NCBI GenBank assembly: GCA_035430165.1
Contig: DAOMGE010000012.1
Coordinates: forward strand, 1 to 64,000
DNA from: UBA7239 sp035430165
GTDB lineage: Bacteria; Pseudomonadota; Gammaproteobacteria; Pseudomonadales; UBA7239
Direction of reading: 5' to 3'
DNA length: 64,000 bases
In this document: positions 53,603 to 61,807 of the stretch, piece after piece
How the letters are laid out: each line of letters begins with the position of its first letter
Position numbering within the stretch: position 1 is the first letter of the stretch
Translations under genes and position numbers: made by a program
The notes under the pieces: model-generated
The model's database searches: none
The model's input: only the letters and a program-made list of their open reading frames with translations
What the model was told of the DNA's origin: nothing

Positions 53603-54765
53603 TGAGATTACTGACAATGCCTGTCATGAACAAAATTCACGCTTCCAGAAACCGTTTTCCCGGTATGGTCATGTTGGCGCTGCTGGGATCCACACTGGGC
53701 TTATCCGGCTGCGGCACTTTTTTCGGTGACAAGGGCTATTTTCGCGATCGCGGTGACGATTACCTGAAAGCGGAGACACTACCGCCGATCAAGTTGCCGG
53801 AGACAGTCAAGTCAGACAATCTCGGGCAGTTGTTCGTGATCCCGCCGATTGCGGATCCGGCCACCCCCATGCCTGATAAATACGAACTGCCACGTCCCAG
53901 TGATGCCAGTGCTACCAATGTGGAGAAGCAGAATACGGTCAAGATCCAGAAGCTTGGCGACCGCATCTGGATTGCCGTCAACCGTCCACCAAGCGCCGTA
54001 TGGCCGAGTGTCACGACTTTCCTGGCGGATCACAACCTCAACCTGTCCGTGCTGGATCCGACGATGGGCGTGGTCGAGACCAGCTGGTTGACGACTGCCA
54101 GCGAGCCGACACAGAAAGACCGCTACCGGATCCGGCTTGAAGAGGGTTTGCGCGCCGATACGACCGAACTCCATGTCCTGCAAATGACGGTGCCGTCCTC
54201 TGTACCGGGTAATGGACAGATTAACTGGCCCGCGCGTTCAATCAATCCCCAGCGGGAAGCGTGGATGATCAACGAGTTGTCAGCCCAACTCGCCAAGGAA
54301 AATGCGATGCAGGCGTCCATGCGTGCGCAGGCCATCGGTAGCAGTGACCGCAAGGTGCGCCTGGTGTCTGTCGAGAACGAAGAGCCTTTCCTCGATATCC
54401 GCCTCGATGAAGAGCGTGTATGGGCTTCTGTGACGGGCGCGATGAACCACAACGGTTTCCAGGTTGAAGATAACCAGCGTGACCAGGGTTACCTCAAGGT
54501 CAGTTATTCGCCGGGCAGGGCAAAAGAAGAGCTTGAAGCCCAGGAAAAAATTGCAGCAGAAAAGCCGGGAGTCTTTGATCGTTTGCGCGGCGCTTTCGGT
54601 TTTGGTGCCGACAAGTCGAAAACAGTTGATGCGCAGGATTTCCAGGTGGTCTTGACGGCCGGGGAAAACAGTGTGCGTGTCACGGCACGTGCGGCAGATG
54701 GCAAGCCATTGGCGCATTACGATGCTGACAAGTGGTTGCGTCTGGTGCGGGCCAACCTGCTCTGA
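53602..54765 (+). CDS. bamC: Outer-membrane assembly lipoprotein BamC (NlpB)
   Basis: BamC is a lipoprotein of the BAM complex that inserts beta-barrel proteins in the outer membrane. A signal peptide ends at the lipobox LGLSGC (Cys37). An unstructured stretch contacting BamD follows (TLPPIKLPETVKSDNLGQL and YELPRPSDA), then two helix-grip domains (about 105-215 and 255-385). Length is 387 residues. It starts on the dapA stop overlap (TGATG) and ends on the start of the MBL gene. Confidence 0.93.
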   Translation: MRLLTMPVMNKIHASRNRFPGMVMLALLGSTLGLSGCGTFFGDKGYFRDRGDDYLKAETLPPIKLPETVKSDNLGQLFVIPPIADPATPMPDKYELPRPSDASATNVEKQNTVKIQKLGDRIWIAVNRPPSAVWPSVTTFLADHNLNLSVLDPTMGVVETSWLTTASEPTQKDRYRIRLEEGLRADTTELHVLQMTVPSSVPGNGQINWPARSINPQREAWMINELSAQLAKENAMQASMRAQAIGSSDRKVRLVSVENEEPFLDIRLDEERVWASVTGAMNHNGFQVEDNQRDQGYLKVSYSPGRAKEELEAQEKIAAEKPGVFDRLRGAFGFGADKSKTVDAQDFQVVLTAGENSVRVTARAADGKPLAHYDADKWLRLVRANLL

Positions 54766-55523
54766 TGCGTTTTGCCTCGCTTGGCAGCGGCAGTCGCGGC
54801 AATGGCACTCTGGTGCAGGCTGGCGAAACCCTGCTGCTGGTGGACTGTGGTTTTACCCTGCGCGAGACTGAGTTGCGCCTGATGCGTCTCGGTGTGGTGG
54901 CAGAGCAATTGCGCGCCGTGCTGGTCACGCATGAGCACGGCGATCATTGCAACGGCGTGCGCGTACTGGCCAATCGCTACCGTTTGCCGGTTTATATGAC
55001 GTCCGGCACTGCCCGCGCAAAACAATTGTCAGATGTTGTGCAGGTGGTGAAGATCGACAGCCATCTCCCATTTGCGATTGATGATGTGCAGATACAGCCG
55101 GTTGCAGTGCCACACGATGCCGCCGAGCCGGTGCAATATATTTTCGAGTGGGCGGGCAAGCGCCTCGGGGTATTGACTGATCTGGGTGCCATAACGCCGT
55201 TTGTGCGGGATCACTACCGCAGTTGCGATGCGCTGTTGCTGGAAAGCAATCATTGCGTGGATATGTTGGCACGCGGCTCCTATCCGGCTTCGTTAAAGAT
55301 GCGGGTTGGCGGGCGTTTCGGGCATCTCAACAATGCACAGGCGGCGGACTTGTTGCATGAAATCGAAACCGAGAGGTTGCAGCATCTCGTGATTGCGCAT
55401 CTCAGTGAAAAAAATAACACGCTGGAACGTGTGCAGGCTGCACTCCATGATGCGGTACAAAGTGCGCGCAATGTGCTTTATGCGTGTCAGGAACAAGGGT
55501 TTGACTGGTTGACCATTCATTGA
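54765..55523 (+). CDS. MBL-fold metallohydrolase (YycJ/VicX-like)
   Basis: The ATG at 54765 overlaps the bamC stop and gives 252 residues. N-terminal FASLGSGSRGNGTLVQAG and the dinuclear-zinc motif VTHEHGDHCNG (about 57-67) identify a beta-lactamase-fold hydrolase of the YycJ type, thought to act on nucleic acids. LLESNHCVDML lies further on. It sits between bamC and purC, as in Pseudomonas. The exact substrate is unknown. Confidence 0.9.
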   Translation: MRFASLGSGSRGNGTLVQAGETLLLVDCGFTLRETELRLMRLGVVAEQLRAVLVTHEHGDHCNGVRVLANRYRLPVYMTSGTARAKQLSDVVQVVKIDSHLPFAIDDVQIQPVAVPHDAAEPVQYIFEWAGKRLGVLTDLGAITPFVRDHYRSCDALLLESNHCVDMLARGSYPASLKMRVGGRFGHLNNAQAADLLHEIETERLQHLVIAHLSEKNNTLERVQAALHDAVQSARNVLYACQEQGFDWLTIH

Positions 55524-55564
55524 AATGAACCGGTTATCTATTGAAGCGATCGAGAGATGTAACA

Positions 55565-56296
55565 ATGACAGCAGTGAATCTGAACGTGAAAAAACAGGAT
55601 GAACTTTACAAGGGCAAGGCGAAAACCGTTTATGCAACGGACGATGCAGATCGCCTGATCCTGTTTTTCCGCAATGACACCTCGGCATTTGACGGCAAGA
55701 AACTCGCACAGCTGGATCGCAAGGGCATGGTGAATAACAAGTTCAATGCGTTCATCATGGAAAAATTGCAGACATCCGGTATTCCTACCCATTTTGAAGG
55801 TTTGCTGGGTGATCAGGAATGCGTTGTGAAAAAACTCACAATGTTGCCGGTCGAATGTGTGGTGCGTAACCAGGCGGCGGGTAGTATGTGTCGACGTCTT
55901 GGTGTGAAAGAGGGCACAGTCCTGAATCCACCGACCTTCGAGTTTTTCCTGAAGGATGATTCGCTGGGTGATCCGATGATCAACGAGTCGCATATTGAAA
56001 CGTTCGGTTGGGCTACCAGGGCACAAGTCGAACAGATGAAAACCATGACTTTCAGGGTCAACGAGATCCTCAAGGAAATCTTTCTGGCGGGAAATATGTT
56101 GCTGGTAGACAGTAAGCTTGAATTCGGCTTGTTCCATGGCGAACTCGTGCTGGGTGACGAGTTCAGTCCGGACGGTTGCCGCTTGTGGGACAAGGACACG
56201 AAAGAAAAACTCGACAAGGATCGTTTCCGCCAGGATCTCGGTGATGTTGTAGAGGCCTATGAGCAAGTGGCCCGCCGCATTGGCGTGCCGCTCTGA
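55565..56296 (+). CDS. purC: Phosphoribosylaminoimidazole-succinocarboxamide synthase PurC
   Basis: PurC (SAICAR synthetase) condenses CAIR and aspartate with ATP in purine synthesis. The 243-residue protein begins the conserved KQDELYKGKAKTVYATDDAD. It has VVRNQAAGSMCRRLGVKEG, the substrate site FFLKDDSLGDPMIN and the nucleotide-binding LGDEFSPDGCRLWD. The ATG at 55565 follows GAGAG; the 8 residues possible upstream are not conserved. Confidence 0.97.
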   Translation: MTAVNLNVKKQDELYKGKAKTVYATDDADRLILFFRNDTSAFDGKKLAQLDRKGMVNNKFNAFIMEKLQTSGIPTHFEGLLGDQECVVKKLTMLPVECVVRNQAAGSMCRRLGVKEGTVLNPPTFEFFLKDDSLGDPMINESHIETFGWATRAQVEQMKTMTFRVNEILKEIFLAGNMLLVDSKLEFGLFHGELVLGDEFSPDGCRLWDKDTKEKLDKDRFRQDLGDVVEAYEQVARRIGVPL

Positions 56297-56350
56297 AAGC
56301 CAGCCAGATGTTGGCGTTCGATACAAACGCAACAGGCATGGAATATTGAC

Positions 56351-58534
56351 GTGGAAATTATCGATGCAGAGCCGGTGCGTGTCGGGCAAGAGCAGGAAAC
56401 ACAATCTGCTCCTGCGGACGATAACCTGCTGTCTTGCCTGCAACTGATCGCGCATCTGCATGGATTGCCGTGTAACACAGAATCGGTATTGGCTGGTTTG
56501 CCTCTGGTCAATGGTCATCTCACGCCTGAATTGTTTGTGCGTGCTGCCGACCGTGCCGGACTGTCAGTGAAAGTTATCGAGCGCGAAAATCTTGCTGACA
56601 TCAATTCCATTGTCTTGCCGGTTGTCCTGCTGCTGGAAAATAACCGGGCTTGTGTGTTGCTGGAAATGGATACTGTCAGTCATCGTTGCATCATCCAGCA
56701 TAATCCGCGTGACGCATCACAACAGGTTACCCTATCAGAATTGCAGGCGATGTATATCGGGCATGCGATTTTTTGCAAACCGGTTACGCCGTTATCGCCT
56801 GCAGGTGAAAAGGAGTCGTGGCAGGAGCGCCACTGGTTGTGGTCTGCTGTTGCACATTCCTGGCGAATTTATCGCGATGTCTTGCTGGCGACATTGCTGA
56901 TCAATATTTTTGCAACGGTCAGCCCGTTGTTTACTATGAATATCTATAACCGCGTGGTGCCGAATCAGGCGTTGGAAACCTTGTGGGTCATGACGCTGGG
57001 TATCAGTGTGGTTTACCTTTTTGATTTGCTGGTCAAAACCTTGCGTGTCTATTTCCTGGAAATTGCTGGCAAGAAAGCTGATGTGTTGATGTCCTCGCGT
57101 ATTTTCGAACACATCCTTGGCATTCGTATGGAAAACCAGCCGGCTTCGGTAGGAAGTTTTATCAGTCAATTGCGTGAATTTGAAAGTGTGCGTAATTTTA
57201 TTACCTCGTCGACAGTGGTTGCGCTGATTGATCTGCCATTTACGATTTTATTCCTGGTTATCATTCTTTACGTCGGCGGTTGGCTGGTGTTGGTGCCCTT
57301 GCTGATTGCGCCGTTGATGGTGGCTTACGGTTTTTTTATGCAGCCTGCCTTGCGCAGTGCCGTCGAGAGCGGTTACCGCGCGGCAAACCGCAAGCATGCT
57401 GCGCTCACGGAAGCTATCAGCCAGCGGGAAACTATCAAGTCATTGGTGGTGGAAGGTCATTGGCAACGCCTGTGGGAAAATCTGGTTGGTGAGCTGGCAA
57501 TTTCCGGTCAGCGTGGCCGGTTGTTGACGAGTTCTGTCAATAATGTGTGCAATTTGCTGGTCCAGTTGTCGACTGTGTTGATGGTGTTTGGTGGCGTCTA
57601 CCTGATTGGTGCCGGCCAGCTGAGCATGGGTGGCTTGATCGCTTCAGTGATGCTCGCATCGCGGGTGCTGGCGCCGATGAGCCAGGTTGTCAACCTGCAA
57701 GCCAGTTATTTCCAGACGCGCACTGCTGTCGCGGGAATCAACCAGACGATGATGTTGCCGGTGGAACGTCCACCGACACGCAATTTCCTGCGGAAGGAAG
57801 CAATTATCGGTGACATTGAATTTCGTGATGTCAGTTTCCAGTACAGCCAGACTGGTCCGCAGGTGCTTGATAAAGTCAGTTTCCGGATCAGGGCGGGTGA
57901 AAAGGTGGCGGTGATTGGCCGGATCGGTTCTGGCAAGTCCACATTACAAAAACTGGTGATGGGTTTGTATCAGCCAACAGCAGGGATGGTGTTGATTGAT
58001 GGTGTCGATTTGCGCCAGCTCGATCCTGCTTTTGTGCGCAAGGCCATGGCGCATGTTTCACAGGATTTCACATTGTTTGAAGGTTCGGTACGCCACAATA
58101 TCACTATCGGCGAGTTGCAGCGCGATGACGAGCGCCTGACGCGAGTTGTGGCTGCCACCGGGGTTAACGAGCTGGTGCGGGAGAGCAGCGTCGGTCTCGA
58201 TATGCCGGTTGGTGAACGCGGCGCCAGTCTGTCTGGTGGCCAGCGCCAGAGTGTGATGCTGGCGAGGGCCCTGTATCGCAAGGCGGCGATCTATCTGTTT
58301 GATGAGCCGACCAGCCAGCTCGACAGTGGCAGCGAGGATGCCTTGCGCCGACGGTTGCCGGAGTGGCTGGGGAATGCGACGGTGTTGCTGACAACGCACA
58401 AGGCGTCGATGCTGGATCTGGTGGATCGGGTGATCGTACTGGATCGCGGACGGTTGTTGGCAGATGGTCCCCGCCAACAGGTACTGGACGCCTTGCAGCG
58501 TGGTGACGTGCGTGTCAGCGGACCGGCGAGTTAA
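56351..58534 (+). CDS. Type I secretion ABC transporter (LapB/RtxB-like)
   Basis: A 727-residue ABC exporter. The N-terminal ~140 residues are C39 peptidase-like but lack the catalytic Cys context, reading DDNLLSCLQLIAHLHGLP, so this is a C39-like domain used for binding substrate. Six transmembrane helices follow (about 165-445). The ATPase domain has Walker A GRIGSGKST (about 524-532), the signature LSGGQRQS and Walker B AIYLFDEPTSQLD. The order ABC, MFP, TolC, large adhesin matches LapB-LapC-LapE-LapA systems. Start is a GTG. Confidence 0.92.
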   Translation: MEIIDAEPVRVGQEQETQSAPADDNLLSCLQLIAHLHGLPCNTESVLAGLPLVNGHLTPELFVRAADRAGLSVKVIERENLADINSIVLPVVLLLENNRACVLLEMDTVSHRCIIQHNPRDASQQVTLSELQAMYIGHAIFCKPVTPLSPAGEKESWQERHWLWSAVAHSWRIYRDVLLATLLINIFATVSPLFTMNIYNRVVPNQALETLWVMTLGISVVYLFDLLVKTLRVYFLEIAGKKADVLMSSRIFEHILGIRMENQPASVGSFISQLREFESVRNFITSSTVVALIDLPFTILFLVIILYVGGWLVLVPLLIAPLMVAYGFFMQPALRSAVESGYRAANRKHAALTEAISQRETIKSLVVEGHWQRLWENLVGELAISGQRGRLLTSSVNNVCNLLVQLSTVLMVFGGVYLIGAGQLSMGGLIASVMLASRVLAPMSQVVNLQASYFQTRTAVAGINQTMMLPVERPPTRNFLRKEAIIGDIEFRDVSFQYSQTGPQVLDKVSFRIRAGEKVAVIGRIGSGKSTLQKLVMGLYQPTAGMVLIDGVDLRQLDPAFVRKAMAHVSQDFTLFEGSVRHNITIGELQRDDERLTRVVAATGVNELVRESSVGLDMPVGERGASLSGGQRQSVMLARALYRKAAIYLFDEPTSQLDSGSEDALRRRLPEWLGNATVLLTTHKASMLDLVDRVIVLDRGRLLADGPRQQVLDALQRGDVRVSGPAS

Positions 58535-58631
58535 GTGGTTGGTGCGCCAACCGGGTTGGCTGATGCTGTTGCAGTGTCGGCTTTTATTGGTGGATGCAGG
58601 CATGTGGCTGCAGAAACATGGCAAGGTATTG

Positions 58632-60056
58632 ATGGCGCAGATGGCTGATCAATGGGTTCGTCTCAAGGCATCCTGGCAGGAGTTGCTGGGTATCCTGCGC
58701 CTGCTCAAGGCTGAAACCGCCAGGGTGAAAGCGGTCGACCCCGCACACACGGACGACATTGATTACGCGAGTTCTGCTTCCAGGGCGGTATTGCACCAGG
58801 ATCCCAGGGGCGCGCGCCATATCCTGCTCATCACAGCCATTTTTATTCTGGTGTGTCTGGTGTGGGCCGCATTGGCTGAAGTAAATGAATACACGCGTGG
58901 TGTGGGCAAGGTCATCCCCTCGGGCAAGTTACAGGTCGTGCAAAACCTGGAGGGCGGTATTGTGGCAGAGCTGTACGTTCACGAAGGACAGCGGGTTGAG
59001 CGTGACCAGCCACTGTTGCGCATTGACGATACCCAGTTCGCTTCCAGTTATCGTGAGCAGGAACAGCAGCGCGCTTATTTGCGGGCAAAAACAGCACGCC
59101 TGCAATCAGAAATCAATGACAAGCCTTTCCTGCCGCAGCCGGATCTGGCCGATATCGATCCTGAAATTGTGGAGCAACAAAACCAGCTGTATGGCAGCAG
59201 GCAGCAGGATATGCAGGGCCAGTTGCGAATTCTGGACGAGCAGTTGTCCCAGAAACGGCATGAAATTTCAGAAGCAAAGACGCGTGCAGATCAGCTAAAG
59301 GTCAGCTACCAGCTTGCTGCGCAGGAATTGCAAATGACGGAGCCCCTGGTCAGCAAAGGTGCTATTTCGATGGTTGAAGTGTTGCGCTTGCGCCGCCAGA
59401 CCAATGACGCAAAAGGCCAGTTGGACATTACCCAGCAGGAAATTTCCAAGGCGGAAGCCTCCTTGCAGGAGGTGCAGAACAAGCGTGAGAGCCTGCACCT
59501 GCAATTTGTGGCAAAAGTACAGGAAGAACTGAATGCGGCGTCTGCTGATCTTGCCAAATTGGAACAGACTCGTGGAGCGTTGGCGGATAAGGTCAAAAGA
59601 ACAGTCGTGCGCTCGCCAGTTGCAGGCCAGGTCAATCGTTTGCTGGTTAATACCATTGGCGGTGTGATCCAGCCAGGCAAGGATCTGGTGGAGGTGGTGC
59701 CATCCGAAGACAGCCTGTTGATGGAGGCAAGGATATCGCCGGTGGATATTGCCTACCTGCATCCCGGCCAGAAGGCAATCATCAAGATCACTGCCTACGA
59801 TTTCACTGTTTACGGGGGCCTTGACGGCGAGCTGGTCTATATCGGTTCCGATTCGCTGGTGGACAGTAACGGCAGCAGTTATTACATCGTGCATGTTCAG
59901 ACAGACCAGCATTTTCTCGGCAAGATGGGGAACAAGCTGGAAATCATTCCGGGTATGACGGTGGATGTCGAAATCCTTACCGGCCAGAAGACCATTCTCA
60001 GTTATCTCCTCAAGCCCGTGCTGCGTGCAAAAAGCAGGGCATTCACCGAAAGATAG
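58632..60056 (+). CDS. Type I secretion membrane fusion protein (LapC/HlyD-like)
   Basis: An HlyD-family adaptor linking the ABC transporter to the TolC-like channel. From ATG 58632 (after AAGG) it has 474 residues: a cytoplasmic tail, one membrane helix (about 65-84, ILLITAIFILVCLVWAALAE), lipoyl parts (KLQVVQNLEGGIVAELYVHEGQ and RSPVAGQVNRLLVNT), and a long coiled coil (about 130-310). The C-terminal signature lies in VDVEILTGQKTILSYLLKP, as in HlyD and LapC. Other starts are 58602, 58563 or even 58464, which would overlap the ABC gene. Confidence 0.9.
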   Translation: MAQMADQWVRLKASWQELLGILRLLKAETARVKAVDPAHTDDIDYASSASRAVLHQDPRGARHILLITAIFILVCLVWAALAEVNEYTRGVGKVIPSGKLQVVQNLEGGIVAELYVHEGQRVERDQPLLRIDDTQFASSYREQEQQRAYLRAKTARLQSEINDKPFLPQPDLADIDPEIVEQQNQLYGSRQQDMQGQLRILDEQLSQKRHEISEAKTRADQLKVSYQLAAQELQMTEPLVSKGAISMVEVLRLRRQTNDAKGQLDITQQEISKAEASLQEVQNKRESLHLQFVAKVQEELNAASADLAKLEQTRGALADKVKRTVVRSPVAGQVNRLLVNTIGGVIQPGKDLVEVVPSEDSLLMEARISPVDIAYLHPGQKAIIKITAYDFTVYGGLDGELVYIGSDSLVDSNGSSYYIVHVQTDQHFLGKMGNKLEIIPGMTVDVEILTGQKTILSYLLKPVLRAKSRAFTER

Positions 60057-60115
60057 GCGGCGCGCCCAGCGGGTGGTTTTTGTTGCTGGCGTGCAGTTTT
60101 CTTTGTTTCACACCC

Positions 60116-60151
60116 TATAGATACATTCTCATTGCATTTATAGGTACATTC
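60116..60151 (+). promoter_or_regulatory. Tandem 13-bp direct repeats upstream of the TolC-like gene
   Basis: TATAGATACATTC (60116-60128) and TATAGGTACATTC (60139-60151) differ at one base and are 23 bases apart start to start, about two helical turns. They lie in a short AT-rich patch of the 265-base gap between the fusion-protein and TolC-like genes. Tandem sites of this kind often bind a dimeric regulator. No regulator is known for it. Confidence 0.4.
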
Positions 60152-60264
60152 ACCATAAATCCGTTGGCGATCCCTACCTGCCGCTCGTCGGGTTTTGCGG
60201 TAAAGTGTGATTTACTTGGCAAAAGCACGGTGACACAATCGTGCGCGGTGCTATCTGAAAGTAA

Positions 60265-60287
60265 TGGGTGAGCGGTGTTGCTCATCC
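60265..60287 (+). other. Hairpin ahead of the TolC-like gene
   Basis: GGGTGAGC, loop GGTGTT, then GCTCATCC form an 8-bp stem with one G-U pair. No T-run follows, so it is not a typical terminator. It lies in the leader about 35 bases before the start codon of the TolC-like gene. Confidence 0.35.
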
Positions 60288-60321
60288 GCCCATAAAAACC
60301 ATCTGTGACTACCGGGATATC

Positions 60322-61674
60322 ATGGTGAAAAAATACGCAGTAACGACAGCCTTATTCGTTTTTGCAGGCTCAGCAAATCCGGCCTGGTCATTGAGTTTGC
60401 AAGAGGCTGCCCAGATTGCCTTGAGCACTAACCCTGAAGTGAAAGCCGCCCGACTGGAGCAAGAGGCGCGTGTGCATGAAGTGCATATGGCGGAATCAGG
60501 CTACTACCCGGATGTCACTGCCATCGTAGGAATTGGCCGTGAAACCACGAACAATGTTAACAACCAGAGCGCCAGCCTCAATCGTAAGGAAGCAGGCTTG
60601 ATTGCTGAGCAGATGTTGTTTGATGGCTCTGCTACCCACTCAGAAGTGAATCGCCAGAAAGCCCGTTACAGCGCTGCCTCGCATTCTGCGGACAATACTT
60701 CCGAAGCGTTGGTGATGGAAGCTGCCAAAGCCTACCTCACCGTCTTGCGCGAAAAGGATCTGCATGATCTTGCGCAGGAAACCAAGGAAAGTCACAAGAC
60801 GTTCTATGACCAGATGGAATTACGCCAGACATCCGGTGTCGGCAGTCAGGCGGATCTGGACCAGATCAAGGGACGTCTTGCACTGGCCAATACCAACGTG
60901 TTGACGACAGAAGCCAATCTGTTCGATGCATCTACCAAATTCCAGTCGGTGGTGGGTGTGTATCCCGATGTGGGCACCATGGCTTATCCCGATCTGACCG
61001 TTAATTTACCGGCCACGCTGGATGAGGCTGTTAAAAAAGCGACAGAAAAAAACAACCTGTTGCAGGCGGCAACATCTGATATCGAGGCAGGAAAAGCACA
61101 GTACGAAGCAGCGAAAAGCACTTTCTGGCCGCGCGTCACACTGGAGGCGCAGCACACCGCCAACGACAATGTTAACGGTATATCCGGTGCAGAGGATTCG
61201 ACCCAGGTTGCAGTGCGCATGCGCTATAAATTGTACGCAGGTGGCGAGGATCTTGCTCGCAAGAAGGAGACGGCAATCCTGATGAATGAAGCGATGGAAA
61301 TCCGCAACGACAAACAGCGAAAGATAATCGAGGGCTTGGGATACAGCTGGAACTCGATTGATGCCATCCAGCGTCAGCTGCCTTATCTCCAGCAACACGT
61401 GAGTTCAGCGGTTTCAACGCGTGATGCCTATGACCAGCAGTTCAGTATCGGCCGCAGGACGTTGCTGGATTTGTTGAATACAGAAAATGAAGTGGTAGAT
61501 GCCAAACGCTCATTGATTCGTGCCCGTTATGATCGCGTGATTTCTCAATTGCAGTTGCTGGGTTCCATCGGTGTCTTGCGTGAGTCGCTCGGTATCAAGG
61601 ATGTGGCGCATGATAAGTCGGCTGGGGAAGTTGACTGGAATCCGGAAGAAGATCCGGATCTGAAACTGCCTTGA
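60322..61674 (+). CDS. TolC-family outer-membrane protein of type I secretion (LapE-like)
   Basis: A 450-residue outer-membrane channel. The ATG at 60322 is preferred over the open frame from 60268, because it begins a clean signal peptide (about 1-22, ending ANPAWS). The mature part starts LSLQEAAQIALSTNPEVKAA, the standard TolC repeat start, and a second repeat starts near residue 230 (NLPATLDEAVKKATEKN). FSIGRRTLLDLLNTENEVVDA near residue 375 is the typical C-terminal helix. It sits between the fusion protein and adhesin genes. Confidence 0.93.
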   Translation: MVKKYAVTTALFVFAGSANPAWSLSLQEAAQIALSTNPEVKAARLEQEARVHEVHMAESGYYPDVTAIVGIGRETTNNVNNQSASLNRKEAGLIAEQMLFDGSATHSEVNRQKARYSAASHSADNTSEALVMEAAKAYLTVLREKDLHDLAQETKESHKTFYDQMELRQTSGVGSQADLDQIKGRLALANTNVLTTEANLFDASTKFQSVVGVYPDVGTMAYPDLTVNLPATLDEAVKKATEKNNLLQAATSDIEAGKAQYEAAKSTFWPRVTLEAQHTANDNVNGISGAEDSTQVAVRMRYKLYAGGEDLARKKETAILMNEAMEIRNDKQRKIIEGLGYSWNSIDAIQRQLPYLQQHVSSAVSTRDAYDQQFSIGRRTLLDLLNTENEVVDAKRSLIRARYDRVISQLQLLGSIGVLRESLGIKDVAHDKSAGEVDWNPEEDPDLKLP

Positions 61675-61807
61675 TGTGGTATTGCCGTCTTGGTGGTGTG
61701 AGCCACAAATAGATAGTTTTTTCTGCCGGTGGCAGGGGTTGTGAAGTAGTTTTACAAGTGGTTTTGTCATTTTTTATAAAAACCGGGCGCTGGCCGGCGA
61801 GGTGATC

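Noticed and set aside
52709..53617. 302-codon open frame antisense to dapA
   Set aside because: It mirrors the complete conserved dapA gene and its translation shows no family features.
55538..56518. 326-codon open frame antisense to purC
   Set aside because: Antisense shadow of purC and the start of the ABC transporter gene, with no domain signal.
60080..60271. 63-codon frame in the gap before the TolC-like gene
   Set aside because: Hydrophobic but low-quality sequence without a ribosome site; the gap looks regulatory.
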